This document shows, one piece after another, positions 1-8,297 of a stretch of 64,000 nucleotides of DNA (positions within the stretch are counted from its first letter, which is position 1; every line of letters begins with the position of its first letter). This DNA is from Clostridium sp. OS1-26 (GTDB taxonomy: Bacteria; Bacillota; Clostridia; Clostridiales; Clostridiaceae): the NCBI RefSeq assembly GCF_030915445.1, contig NZ_CP133264.1, positions 3,100,001 through 3,164,000 of the forward strand, in the 5' to 3' direction. The notes beneath the pieces are model-generated. The model saw only the letters and a program-made list of their open reading frames with translations, did not search any database and was not told the origin of the DNA. A program made the position numbers and the translations under genes.

Positions 1-2
1 AT

Positions 3-230
3 ATCTATACAAAAAGTGAGTATCATCAACCTTATCTTTCATTTATAAGCTCACAGGAAGAATATATAATCCATAACTATAAAATCAGCGGAGATGGCTG
101 TTATCTTCTCGAATGCAAATTTCAGTCTAACGAGCAGTTAGATAAATTCTTAGTAGACTTAAATCAGTATGCAAATTATAAATTAACTGTTATTATTAAC
201 GAAACAACCAAAAGCAGGCAATTCCCATAG
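3..230 (+). CDS. Lrp/AsnC-family regulator, C-terminal part (5' end outside window)
   Basis: The reading frame is open from the window edge to a TAG at 228 and encodes about 75 residues. The segment reading SGDGCYLLECKFQSNEQLDK looks like the RAM/AsnC ligand-binding domain, where a G-x-x-x-Y-hydrophobic core precedes the last helix and strand. In this family the domain forms the effector-binding oligomer; the DNA-binding helix-turn-helix would lie upstream of the window. A hairpin terminator overlaps the stop codon, so this ends a transcript. Family assignment is by pattern on a partial protein. Confidence 0.6.
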   Translation: MYTKSEYHQPYLSFISSQEEYIIHNYKISGDGCYLLECKFQSNEQLDKFLVDLNQYANYKLTVIINETTKSRQFP

Positions 231-252
231 TGAGGAAATGCCTGCTTTTTTA
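210..252 (+). terminator. Rho-independent terminator of the Lrp-like gene
   Basis: The arms AAAGCAGGCA (211-220) and TGCCTGCTTT (239-248) pair perfectly and are followed by a T-run. The left arm lies inside the last codons of the partial gene. It may also serve the convergent MBL gene. Confidence 0.8.
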
Positions 253-276
253 TTTGTTTCTAAAATTCTTGTTACT

Positions 277-1056
277 TTAAAATGCGTATGATTCTCCATC
301 AGCCGGTATTAATACGTTAGAAGAAATTACATTTTCATCGATAAATTGTTTTAACGCTTTTCTTGTCACCCTTGCGTGGTTAACAGCTTCCATATGGCTA
401 GCAATAATTGTTGCTTGAGGAGCAGCTTTATATACCTCATAAACATCATTTATATTCATGATTATATGCCCACCTGTTATGAACTGAGCACCACCAGCGT
501 TTAAAATAATTATGTCTGGATTATTGTTGTCTATTGCTTTTTTGACATCGTCGTACCAAATGGTATCTCCTGCTAAGTATACTGTTTTTTCATTTGGATT
601 ACTGAAGATAACCCCGCAAGCTTCGCTTGTAGCGTTAAAGCGTTTATAATAGTTCATAACTTCTTCATCTGGTACATGTATACAATTTGTTTTTATTAAT
701 TTGATATCTCCAAACAATATACCGTTATTTTTTAAAACATCAACATCCTTAAAACCAAAGCTTTTTAAAGCTTCCGCTTCTTCTTCATTCTGTGCAAACA
801 TTTTTGTGCCTTTTGGTATTACCTTGATAGCAACTTCATCAAAATGATCAGGATGAATATGTGTGACAATTACAGCGTCTACATCTTTTATAACTTCATC
901 AATAGGCATCGGCAAATCGACCATTGGATTACTTTCCTGATTTTCTGCTGGGATAGGAGGAAAAGCTCCTTTGTCTGCTAACCATGGATCAATTAAAAAT
1001 TTTTTTCCAGCATATGTTATGGTTATAGTTGCATTTCTTATTTGTTGAAAATTCAT
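277..1056 (-). CDS. MBL-fold metallo-hydrolase (UlaG-like)
   Basis: This 259-residue protein has the metallo-beta-lactamase signature THIHPDHF at about residues 65-72, an AGDT motif near 162-165 and a late SHME histidine near 221. That is the order of metal ligands in the UlaG/YcbL-like hydrolase branch, whose members cleave varied phosphoesters or lactones with two divalent metals. No signal peptide is visible, so it should be cytosolic. The ATG is preceded by GGAG at good spacing. It stands alone, convergent with the Lrp-like gene. The substrate cannot be predicted. Confidence 0.8.
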   Translation of the reverse strand: MNFQQIRNATITITYAGKKFLIDPWLADKGAFPPIPAENQESNPMVDLPMPIDEVIKDVDAVIVTHIHPDHFDEVAIKVIPKGTKMFAQNEEEAEALKSFGFKDVDVLKNNGILFGDIKLIKTNCIHVPDEEVMNYYKRFNATSEACGVIFSNPNEKTVYLAGDTIWYDDVKKAIDNNNPDIIILNAGGAQFITGGHIIMNINDVYEVYKAAPQATIIASHMEAVNHARVTRKALKQFIDENVISSNVLIPADGESYAF

Positions 1057-1254
1057 ATTAACAGCTCCTGTATCCTTTATCTGTATACAGTTTATAATAT
1101 AGACGATGACATTTACATAGATAGAATCAAGTCTTTTTGTAGTTTAACTTGAATAATGAAAGTAATTAATTTTACAACCAAGAAGGGATATTGATTAGGT
1201 AATGGTAAATCCTAATATTATGTGTTTTAAATATAGTATATAGGAGGAAAGACA

Positions 1255-1806
1255 GTGAGAAATAGAAAATCAATTATTATTATTTTATTGGTGGTTGGTA
1301 TTTTTATAACAATATTTTTATTTTTACATAATGATAATAAGCATTATGTTTTTAGTTCAAAGGCAACATATTTAAAGGTAGCAGAAAGACTTACCTATAA
1401 GGATTACTATAACAATAGATATAAATTTTCAATAAAATATCCAGATAATCTTATAAAAGGTGAGGAATCAACAAATGGAGATGGGATCACTCTTACCAAT
1501 GAAAATGGAAATGTAAAGCTTATTGTGTTTGGAAGCAATAATATATTTGACACCACTGCAAAATCAGCTTATGAAGATACGCTGAAGGAAATTAAAAATG
1601 TTGCATATAAAAAACAATCAGAGAACTGGTACGTTATCTCCTGGGTCAAAAACAATAAAATTATATATAAAAAGGAAGTAGTAGGAGATGGCAGCATAAA
1701 TACTCTTATATTTGAATATCCCTTAACAGAGAAAAAGTTATATGATGAATTTTTGCAGAATCTCGATAGTTATTTTAAAACTCCTGGAATTGGCGAAGCA
1801 CATTAG
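1255..1806 (+). CDS. Membrane-anchored hypothetical protein
   Basis: The 183-residue product starts at GTG after a strong AGGAGG. Residues 7-24 form one hydrophobic segment following Arg/Lys residues, so it is probably anchored in the membrane with the rest outside. The extracellular part begins with YYNNRYKFSIKYPDNL, a pattern common at the start of small extracytoplasmic beta domains in clostridial lipoproteins and PsbP-like proteins. There is no lipobox cysteine. It is monocistronic. No function is assigned. Confidence 0.6.
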   Translation: MRNRKSIIIILLVVGIFITIFLFLHNDNKHYVFSSKATYLKVAERLTYKDYYNNRYKFSIKYPDNLIKGEESTNGDGITLTNENGNVKLIVFGSNNIFDTTAKSAYEDTLKEIKNVAYKKQSENWYVISWVKNNKIIYKKEVVGDGSINTLIFEYPLTEKKLYDEFLQNLDSYFKTPGIGEAH

Positions 1807-1861
1807 CAAAATAAATTGTCTCCAATATTTGTTTACTTGTAAGATATCTCAGCACAATTAA

Positions 1862-2059
1862 TGTATTTTTACCATTGAAAGTAATAATAATATGTTTCCT
1901 GCTTGGAGCAAAGGTCAAATTGAATTCAAGAACTGGTCAAGTGATAGTCAACAAACAATTGTAAGAGGTTCAAAACATTATATACATTTATATTCTCTAG
2001 AAATAATAAATAAATCAATAATAGACCTAATGGGATATAAAATGTTTAAATTAGTTTAA
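1862..2059 (+). pseudogene. Relic of an alpha/beta hydrolase C-terminus
   Basis: A frame closed by TAA at 2057 encodes about 65 residues with the pattern FPAWSKGQIEFKNWSSDSQQ, then an RGSKHYIHLYSLEIINKSI tail. This resembles the last helix and catalytic-histidine region of alpha/beta hydrolases (G-x-H-Y-I-H before the final helix). The N-terminal domain, nucleophile elbow and a start with a ribosome site are all missing. A dispersed repeat begins 29 bases after its stop. Confidence 0.45.
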
Positions 2060-2087
2060 TGTGGCTATAATCTAATATGTGAGTATA

Positions 2088-2212
2088 TTTTGATTCCCCT
2101 AAAATATAGGGCTGGTAGCATAGCTACCAGTCTTTTTGTCGTGTAATACTTTATGTCTCTTGTAATAAATTGTATAATTTAACTATTAGCAAATGCAGAT
2201 TAGTATCAAAAT
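2088..2212 (+). repeat. Dispersed terminator-promoter repeat, copy 1
   Basis: About 125 bp is nearly identical to 25373-25499 in the same orientation. It contains a hairpin terminator, then a TATAAT at 2173-2178 with a weak TTTATG 17 bases upstream. Here it lies between a hydrolase relic and the 3' end of pdxR, so its promoter has no obvious target. Confidence 0.75.
2112..2137 (+). terminator. Hairpin terminator inside dispersed repeat copy 1
   Basis: The arms CTGGTAGC and GCTACCAG (8 bp, 3-nt loop) are followed by TCTTTTT. The paired arms are also kept in copy 2 despite loop changes. Confidence 0.8.
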
Positions 2213-2229
2213 CAATTTAAGAGTTACAA

Positions 2230-3636
2230 CTAAATAAACCATGCCTTTTTCAATATCTTAATACCTTCTTCAATCTGCATTTCGGTTAAACCACCAAAGC
2301 CAAGTAAAATCATGGGGAATTCACTGGATATACATTCAGCATAATGGATTGAAGTTGGATAGATTTTTATTTTCATCTTACGAGCAGATTGAATTAATTC
2401 TTCCTCTGTCATTCCATTTTTAACTTTCAATAAAATGTGTAGTCCTGATTTTTCCCCAATGATTTCAACTTTTTCTTTCATATATTTATCAATCGCGGAA
2501 AGCAGCACTGCATGCTTCTTACGATATAATGTCCTCATTTTATTTATGTGGCTTGACAAATGTCCTTCTTTCATAAATCTATGGAGTGTATTCTGATGAA
2601 GCCTAGATACGGTCTGCTTATATATTTTAAAATGTTCTTGATATTTCTCAACCAATTTTGAGGGTAAAACTAAATAACTGATTCTAATTGAAGGAATTAA
2701 AGATTTTGAAAATGTACCCATATAAATAACATTTCCATTGTTATCTAATCCTTGCAAAGAAGGAACTGGCTTTCCCTTATATCTAAATTCACTATCATAA
2801 TCATCTTCGATTATATAACCATCTTTTTCTTCACACCATTTCAATAACTCTAATCTTCGAGAAACTGGCATAATCATTCCATAAGGAAATTGATGAGAAG
2901 GTGTAACATAGACAACTCTAGCAGAACTTTTCCTTAAATCTTCTATACAAATACCATCTTCATCTATTGAAACAGGATGGACACCTATTCCTTGGTCTTT
3001 AAAAACATTTTTTACTCCATTGTACCCAGGGTTTTCAATTGCATATGTATATTCTTTACCTAATAGCATACCTAATAGCATCATTAGATATTGTGTGCCT
3101 GCTCCAATGACAATTTGTTCTGGAACGCATCTCACACTTCTTGATTGGAAAAGATATTTAGATATCTCCTTACGTAGAAATTCCTCTCCTTGAGGGTCGC
3201 CTATTAATAAGAGATCGCTTTGATCCGAATACAAACATTTGCCTGTTAATTTTCTCCATATATTGTATGGGAAATTGTTTAAATCAACATTTCTTGAACA
3301 AAAGTCAATTAAGTATTCAAAGTTATCCTTCAGTATTATATTTTCATCAGGTTTATCAATAAGTGGTAGATTACATAATAAGTTATCTTCTAGTTTTTTT
3401 ACAAATATACCTATACGAGGTCTACTTTCTACATATCCTTCTGCACATAATTGTTCATAAGCAGTTTGAATAGTATTTTGACTAATTCCTAGATATCTTG
3501 CTAATTTTCTTTTTGATGGCAATTTTGTTTCTGGTTCGATTGTCCCAATTTGTATTTCCTTTTTGATATATTCATATAATTGAACATAAAGTGGAGTGTT
3601 TTTTGAGTAATCCCAAATAGGCATAATTTCAATCAT
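2230..3636 (-). CDS. pdxR: MocR/PdxR-type transcriptional regulator (GntR HTH plus aminotransferase fold)
   Basis: The protein has 468 residues. Residues 12-80 form a GntR winged helix. The rest is a type I aminotransferase fold with ENPGY (about 201), EDDYDSEFR (about 277) and the PLP lysine in GTFSKSL (K311). MocR regulators sense PLP through an internal aldimine; the PdxR branch controls vitamin B6 genes. Divergence from a pyridoxamine-kinase operon supports that role here. The ATG has GGAGG eight bases upstream. The gene symbol rests mainly on this context. Confidence 0.85.
   Translation of the reverse strand: MIEIMPIWDYSKNTPLYVQLYEYIKKEIQIGTIEPETKLPSKRKLARYLGISQNTIQTAYEQLCAEGYVESRPRIGIFVKKLEDNLLCNLPLIDKPDENIILKDNFEYLIDFCSRNVDLNNFPYNIWRKLTGKCLYSDQSDLLLIGDPQGEEFLRKEISKYLFQSRSVRCVPEQIVIGAGTQYLMMLLGMLLGKEYTYAIENPGYNGVKNVFKDQGIGVHPVSIDEDGICIEDLRKSSARVVYVTPSHQFPYGMIMPVSRRLELLKWCEEKDGYIIEDDYDSEFRYKGKPVPSLQGLDNNGNVIYMGTFSKSLIPSIRISYLVLPSKLVEKYQEHFKIYKQTVSRLHQNTLHRFMKEGHLSSHINKMRTLYRKKHAVLLSAIDKYMKEKVEIIGEKSGLHILLKVKNGMTEEELIQSARKMKIKIYPTSIHYAECISSEFPMILLGFGGLTEMQIEEGIKILKKAWFI
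3593..3625 (+). repeat. 33-nt direct repeat, copy inside the pdxR 5' coding region
   Basis: This stretch encodes, on the minus strand, residues from the conserved pdxR start region. It recurs at 5360-5391 in the same orientation with one T fewer in a T-run. The two copies bracket the whole B6 module. Confidence 0.8.
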
Positions 3637-3653
3637 TTTTTATATCCTCCAAC

Positions 3654-3684
3654 AACTGATACCATAAAATATGTTAAAACTGAT
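3654..3684. promoter_or_regulatory. Candidate PdxR operator (direct repeats)
   Basis: AACTGAT occurs at 3654-3660 and 3678-3684, in the 104-bp gap between pdxR and the divergent operon. Direct repeats about two helical turns apart fit MocR/PdxR dimers. Binding is inferred. Confidence 0.4.
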
Positions 3685-3740
3685 GCTTTTTATTATACCA
3701 GATTAAAACTATAATTAGAAGAAAAGGCAGGAGAATTAAT

Positions 3741-4238
3741 ATGAATAAGATAAGTAATTTAATTTTAGAAATGATTAATTTTGACGCAGGTAAGCCAAAG
3801 TTAATTCAACATTTTATAAAGGTCCATGAGTTTGCAAAGCTGATTGGCAACATGGAGAACATTCCATCTGATAAGATGGAAATTTTAGAAGTGGCAGCCA
3901 TTGTTCATGATATAGGGATTAAAGTTTGTAAGGAGAAGTACGGTAAATGTAATGATAAACTTTTGGAACAGGAAGGACCTATTTATGCAAAGGAATTATT
4001 AAATAGACTTGAATTTAAGCAAGAGGTAATTGAGAGGGTAAGCTACTTGGTGGCTTATCACCATAATTATTCAAATATTGATGGGATTGATTATCAGATT
4101 TTAGTAGAGGCTGATCTTCTTGTGAATTTATATGAAAATCAAAATAACAAAGAGTATATACAAAATACACATGACAAAGTTTTTAAAACTGAATCAGGAC
4201 GAAAACTTTGCAGTCAAATGTTTATGAAAGAAGATTAA
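3741..4238 (+). CDS. HD-domain phosphohydrolase
   Basis: This 165-residue protein has the HD-superfamily metal ligands: H29, the H56-D57 pair in AAIVHDIGI, HH at 107-108 and a late D125. Such small single-domain HD proteins are metal-dependent phosphohydrolases acting on nucleotides or phosphorylated metabolites. It is first in an operon with a pyridoxamine kinase 37 bp downstream. A role in B6-vitamer or nucleotide phosphate turnover is therefore plausible but unproven. The ATG has a GGAG site upstream. Confidence 0.75.
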   Translation: MNKISNLILEMINFDAGKPKLIQHFIKVHEFAKLIGNMENIPSDKMEILEVAAIVHDIGIKVCKEKYGKCNDKLLEQEGPIYAKELLNRLEFKQEVIERVSYLVAYHHNYSNIDGIDYQILVEADLLVNLYENQNNKEYIQNTHDKVFKTESGRKLCSQMFMKED

Positions 4239-4275
4239 ACAGAAATGTCAAATAAAATCAGGAAGGTGAAGAGGC

Positions 4276-5106
4276 GTGAAAAATCAGGTGCTTTTAATTA
4301 ATGATTTAGCTGGATATGGGAAAGTGGCTTTGTCTGCTATGTTTCCAGTGTTGGCTCAGGCTGGATTGGATATTTTTAATCTTCCTACTGCTTTGGTTTC
4401 GAATACGCTTGATTATGGAAAATTTGAAATTCTTGAAACCACAGAGTATATGAAAAAGACATTAGCAGTTTGGAAAGAATTAAGATTTTCTTTTGATGCA
4501 ATTTGTACTGGATTTATTACATCTGAAGAGCAGACAAAATTAATTCATGAGTATTCTCAAGCACAGAAAGCGAAAGGCACGTGGATATTTGTTGATCCTA
4601 TAATGGGGGATGATGGGAAACTTTATAATGGTATTTCACAACAACACGTTTCTTATATGAGAGAATTGTGTGCTGTGGCAGATGTTATAGTTCCAAATTT
4701 TACAGAAGCTGCTTTATTAGCAGAAATGTATCAGGAAAGAACCAATATCAGCAGGGAAGAAGGAAGAAAATTGATAGAAAAGCTGAGAATGCTTGGCTCA
4801 GAATCTGTTATTGTAACCAGTGCCAGAGTTGATGGCAAAGATATGGTGATAGGGTATGACGGAAAAAAAGAGATATATTTTGAAATTCCATTTGAATATG
4901 TTCCGGTACGTTTTCCGGGAACCGGAGATATTTTTTCAGCAATCCTAATAAGCAGGGTGTTGACAGGGGCACAACTTAAAGATGCAGTTAAAATTGCCAT
5001 GAATGTGGTGAGAAAACTGATTCTTTTAAATCAGAAAAACTCTGACAAATATAAAGGAATTCTAATTGAGAAAAATCTGGAGGTGTTGAATTTTGAAGAG
5101 ACCTAA
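4276..5106 (+). CDS. pdxY: Pyridoxamine/pyridoxal kinase (PfkB/ribokinase superfamily)
   Basis: This 276-residue kinase phosphorylates B6 vitamers to make PLP by salvage. It opens with INDLAGYGKVALSAM, the vitamer-kinase substrate region. It has the metal/phosphate segment DPIMGDDG (107-114), PNFTEA (140-145) and the anion-hole and catalytic base PGTGD (214-218, D218). It starts at GTG after a purine-rich GAAGGTGAAGAGG. The neighbouring divergent PdxR-type regulator fits PLP-responsive control. Whether it is called PdxY or PdxK is uncertain. Confidence 0.85.
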   Translation: MKNQVLLINDLAGYGKVALSAMFPVLAQAGLDIFNLPTALVSNTLDYGKFEILETTEYMKKTLAVWKELRFSFDAICTGFITSEEQTKLIHEYSQAQKAKGTWIFVDPIMGDDGKLYNGISQQHVSYMRELCAVADVIVPNFTEAALLAEMYQERTNISREEGRKLIEKLRMLGSESVIVTSARVDGKDMVIGYDGKKEIYFEIPFEYVPVRFPGTGDIFSAILISRVLTGAQLKDAVKIAMNVVRKLILLNQKNSDKYKGILIEKNLEVLNFEET

Positions 5107-5371
5107 AATAAAAATTACTTTGATTGAGCAAAAAGGAAGAATGGGATGTCATAGAGGACACAAAATTGGAGATTGTTTTGATTTTGACAATGACAGGGGA
5201 AAGCTATGTCCAATGGTTATGCATACAGGTTTTCCATATATTGATATTTTACGATATGGGGGACAGATTCCAGGGCAGCCTAAAGGAACAGCAGTGTTTT
5301 GTTGCCCCGATGTAGATACAATCAATGTCTTTAAAATTGAAATAGATGAGGAAGAAAGGGAGTGTTTTTGA
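5093..5371 (+). CDS. TIGR04076-family protein
   Basis: This 92-residue protein matches the TIGR04076 pattern: a CHRGHKIGDCF segment near residue 19, Cys-Pro in the middle, and a PGQPKGTAVFCCPD block near 60-74. Family members are small cysteine-rich proteins of unknown function common in anaerobes. It starts at TTG, 8 bases after GGAGGTG, and overlaps the kinase gene by 14 bp, so the two are probably translationally coupled. Its last codons lie in a 33-nt copy of pdxR sequence, so the native C-terminus may have been altered. Confidence 0.7.
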   Translation: MKRPKIKITLIEQKGRMGCHRGHKIGDCFDFDNDRGKLCPMVMHTGFPYIDILRYGGQIPGQPKGTAVFCCPDVDTINVFKIEIDEEERECF

Positions 5372-5391
5372 GTAATCCCAAATAGGCATAA
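5360..5391 (+). repeat. 33-nt direct repeat, second copy (at the TIGR04076 gene 3' end)
   Basis: It matches 3593-3625 except for one T. It supplies the final codons and stop of the TIGR04076 gene. The similarity ends sharply on both sides, as at a recombination scar. Confidence 0.8.
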
Positions 5392-5587
5392 ATCTTCCCA
5401 TTATTCATAACCTTATGAGAGTATTAGAATTAGGAAGACTGAACCGTACCATAAATAAATGAGTTTTATTGACTTAGCTGTATTTTATACATAAATATGG
5501 GTTTATACAATACAATAGTTATGAAACATAAAATTCAAAAATTATAATTGTAACTTTCAGTTTAAAATAATTTTATCCAATTCTATA

Positions 5588-5628
5588 TTGACAAATATAT
5601 CATATACTACTATACTTTACAGTAGTAT
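5588..5628 (+). promoter_or_regulatory. padR promoter with embedded operator
   Basis: TTGACA (5588-5593), a 17-bp spacer and TATACT (5611-5616) form a near-consensus promoter. The inverted repeat ATACTACTATA (5604-5614) / TACAGTAGTAT (5618-5628), one mismatch, covers the -10. The same operator recurs before the efflux gene, implying autoregulation. Confidence 0.75.
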
Positions 5629-5648
5629 AATAAATGGTGGTGATTAAA

Positions 5649-6176
5649 TTGTCTTCAATAAATTTAATAATACTTGGTTATTTGAAGGACCAAGAGAAAA
5701 GTGCCTATGAAATGGTTAAAGAATTTGAGGTATGGAATCTTACTAAGTGGCTAAAAATCAGTAATCCGTCAATTTATAAAAATATAATTAAATTATGCGA
5801 TAATGGATATTTAAATTCAAGAACTGTTAAAGAAGGTGAAATGCCCGAAAAAACATTATATTCACTAAACGAAAAAGGAAATGCATATTTCAATGAACTG
5901 ATGGAAGAAAGCTCAAAACATATAGGGTATCTTTATTTAGACTTTAATGCATTTTTAGTTAATATAGAGAAGTTGTCAAAAGAGAAGAGAAAAGAATACC
6001 TTGAAAACTTCAAAAACAAGGCAGAAGAGCGTAGAGCATTTGTAGAATTAATTCATAATCAAGAAAAACAGAACAATAAAAAATCTGGTTCTGAAGTTCT
6101 CATATTAGATTTATATAATGAATTTTATAACGTTTTACAAAAATGGTCTGAAAAAGTTTTTGATTATTATAATTAA
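5649..6176 (+). CDS. PadR-family transcriptional regulator
   Basis: Residues 1-80 form the PadR winged helix (LIILGYLKDQEKSAYEMVKEF, then NPSIYKNIIKLCDNGYL), followed by an acidic helical dimerisation domain. The chosen start is TTG at 5649, preceded by GGTGGTGA; an in-frame ATG at 5634 has no ribosome site. PadR proteins repress multidrug pumps and are released by ligands. Here the operator in its own promoter is repeated before the MFS pump, which makes that pump the likely target. Confidence 0.85.
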   Translation: MSSINLIILGYLKDQEKSAYEMVKEFEVWNLTKWLKISNPSIYKNIIKLCDNGYLNSRTVKEGEMPEKTLYSLNEKGNAYFNELMEESSKHIGYLYLDFNAFLVNIEKLSKEKRKEYLENFKNKAEERRAFVELIHNQEKQNNKKSGSEVLILDLYNEFYNVLQKWSEKVFDYYN

Positions 6177-6182
6177 TAATTT

Positions 6183-6223
6183 AATGTCTGTAATAAATCT
6201 TTATATTGCAAGACATTTTTTTT
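6183..6223 (+). terminator. Terminator of padR
   Basis: AATGTCT (6183-6189) pairs with AGACATT (6211-6217), followed by eight T. It separates padR from the pump gene, which therefore needs its own promoter. Confidence 0.7.
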
Positions 6224-6227
6224 ACCC

Positions 6228-6250
6228 AACTACTATACTTTATAGTAGTT
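6228..6250. promoter_or_regulatory. PadR operator upstream of the efflux pump
   Basis: It is a perfect inverted repeat with arms AACTACTATA and TATAGTAGTT and a CTT centre, the same core as in the padR promoter. A TATACT hexamer lies within it; a matching -35 is not clear. Confidence 0.75.
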
Positions 6251-6294
6251 TATTATACACTAATATGTTTTATATTATTTAGGAGGTTTATCTT

Positions 6295-7977
6295 ATGAAC
6301 AAAAAATATCAAATCATTTCTTTTGTAGCTATTATTTTAGGATTTTTTATGGCATTATTAGATACAACTGTAGTAAATATCACTTTGCCTAAAATGACCG
6401 AATACTTTAATACTACTATGGATCATATTTCTTGGGTAGTAAATGCCTATAATCTAGCTTCTGCAGTTATTCTAATAACTGCTTCCAGATTGGCAGATCA
6501 ATTTGGCAGAAAAAAACTGTTTATTGCAGGAGTATTTTTATTTACTATATCTTCACTGCTATGTGGTATTGCAAATTCCCTTCAAGTACTTATATTATTT
6601 AGAACACTTCAAGGGCTATCCGCAGCTTTTGTTGTGACTGTTGCAATGCCTCTTTCTGCTGAAATATTCCCACCAGGGAAGAGAAGAACTATTATGGCAC
6701 TTTGGGGAGCTTTTGCAGGTCTTGCTGCTGCAAGTGGACCATCGATTGGTGGTATAATAACTCAATTTTTTAATTGGAGATATATTTTCTTTATTAATGT
6801 ACCTATAGGTTGTATTTGTATACTACTAACTATGAAATTCATAAAGGAATCTTATGACCCAACTGCAAGTAAAAGTATAGACTTTGGGGGAATTATAACA
6901 ATCTCTATTGCTATGTCTTGCTTAACTTTCGCATTAATGAAGGCTAATGAAAAGGGCTGGACTTCAAGCTTTATTCTTTCCTTCTTTGCGGTTTCTGCTA
7001 TAGCCCTTATACTATTTGTTATTATTGAACTAAAAGTTAAGGAGCCCATGCTTCCACTTAGTTTATTTAAATCTGTACCATTTACAAACGGCTCGATTAC
7101 TCTATTCTTACTTGGACTTGGTATGATGTCTGGTACCTATTTGCTATCTTTTTTCCTAATTCAGGTTAAAGGATTAAATCAACTGTCAGCAGGACTTATT
7201 ATTTCAACTATGTCCTTAACTTCAATGCTTTTTTCAATATTAGCTGCTATTTTGACAAAAAAATTAGGCAGCAGATTAACTAGTGCATTGGGTATTCTTT
7301 TACTTTGTGCCTCTTGCTACTTAAATAGTTCTCTTACTCAAAATTCTTCAAATATAGATATTATTTTAAGATTAATTGTTGCTGGTTCTGGTACGGGCTT
7401 AAGTATGGCAACACTAATAGGTTCTACAATGGCTAACGTTCCTGTAGATAAAATAGGAATAGCTTCTGGAATAAATAACATGACAAGAACACTTGGAACT
7501 GTACTTGGAGTTGCCTTATTTTTAACTATATTTACATCAAATATGACTACCCAGATGTTTGATGCTAAAGACTCTGCTGTGCAAATAATACAGAATGACA
7601 CTGTATTTGATGACAAAACCAAGCTGCAGATGATTTCTTCTATCAAAGCAGGTAGTGATAAACGCGTTAGTCTTTCAGAAATATTAAACACAATTGATAA
7701 AGAAGAAACTGCTGTGCTAGCCGCTTCTCCAGCGATGGATGAAAATAAAATCAAAGAAAGTTTTGAAGTTCAAAAGAAAGAAATAAAAAAAATAGTACCT
7801 AATATCCAAGATACCTTTTTGACCTATACTGTTAAAGCTTTTAGTTTTACATTTAAAATGAGTTCTGTAATTCTTTTACCAGGTATACTTTTTGCATTAT
7901 TCAGTGATAAAAAGAGAAATCCTGATATAAAAAATAAGCAGTTTGTTAAAAACACAAATAATGCTTCAGCAAGCTAA
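6295..7977 (+). CDS. MFS multidrug efflux transporter, DHA2 (14-TM, EmrB/QacA) family
   Basis: This 560-residue transporter has the DHA2 start LLDTTVVNITLPKM, motif A (SRLADQFGRKKLF, near residue 68) and motif C-like glycines in ASGPSIGGIITQFFNWRYIF (about 145-165). Hydrophobic segments are consistent with 14 helices. A roughly 90-residue soluble insertion sits before the last helix, as usual for DHA2 drug:H+ antiporters. AGGAGG precedes the ATG. The PadR operator just upstream suggests induction by its substrates, which are unknown. Confidence 0.9.
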   Translation: MNKKYQIISFVAIILGFFMALLDTTVVNITLPKMTEYFNTTMDHISWVVNAYNLASAVILITASRLADQFGRKKLFIAGVFLFTISSLLCGIANSLQVLILFRTLQGLSAAFVVTVAMPLSAEIFPPGKRRTIMALWGAFAGLAAASGPSIGGIITQFFNWRYIFFINVPIGCICILLTMKFIKESYDPTASKSIDFGGIITISIAMSCLTFALMKANEKGWTSSFILSFFAVSAIALILFVIIELKVKEPMLPLSLFKSVPFTNGSITLFLLGLGMMSGTYLLSFFLIQVKGLNQLSAGLIISTMSLTSMLFSILAAILTKKLGSRLTSALGILLLCASCYLNSSLTQNSSNIDIILRLIVAGSGTGLSMATLIGSTMANVPVDKIGIASGINNMTRTLGTVLGVALFLTIFTSNMTTQMFDAKDSAVQIIQNDTVFDDKTKLQMISSIKAGSDKRVSLSEILNTIDKEETAVLAASPAMDENKIKESFEVQKKEIKKIVPNIQDTFLTYTVKAFSFTFKMSSVILLPGILFALFSDKKRNPDIKNKQFVKNTNNASAS

Positions 7978-7987
7978 ATTGAGTAGG

Positions 7988-8012
7988 AGCTGAATAATTA
8001 TTTTATTCAGCT
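7988..8012 (+). terminator. Hairpin after the efflux gene
   Basis: AGCTGAATAA and TTATTCAGCT pair perfectly (10 bp, 5-nt loop) 11 bases after the stop. There is no clear T-run, so termination is probable rather than certain. Confidence 0.55.
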
Positions 8013-8063
8013 ACCTCTAACACCACTGTGCATACCGTTCAATACACAGCGGTTCAATAAGAA

Positions 8064-8296
8064 TTAATTTACTTGTTTATATCTTTTATAGATACTTGTA
8101 TATCCAATCTTTTCAAGATAGAAATTTGTAAGAGTTGTTGCTAATATAGGGCTATTCGACAATAGCTCTATATTAGCAAATTCCCAAGCTCTATATTCGT
8201 TGATTCCAAGTTTCTAAGGTTATCATGCTTGGTTTTAATCCTTTTCCATTGTTTCCAAAAACACATTCTTAATCTTCGCCTTAACCTATTATAATA
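8064..8296 (-). pseudogene. Relic of a group II intron reverse transcriptase/maturase (C-terminal GIIM domain)
   Basis: Read on the minus strand from about 8290, the codons give RLRRRLRMCFWKQWKRIKTK, then NLRNL, and after a one-base deletion near 8208, NEYRAWEF. It ends with SPILATTLTNFYLEKIGYTS before a TAA at 8066. This is the end of the group II intron maturase domain, including its W-K-Q-W-K-R core and S-P-I-L-A end. A few codons after AWEFAN are missing. An almost perfect 19-bp inverted repeat (8138-8156/8161-8179) lies in the shortened part. The RT domain and intron RNA structure are absent. Confidence 0.75.
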
Positions 8297-8297
8297 A

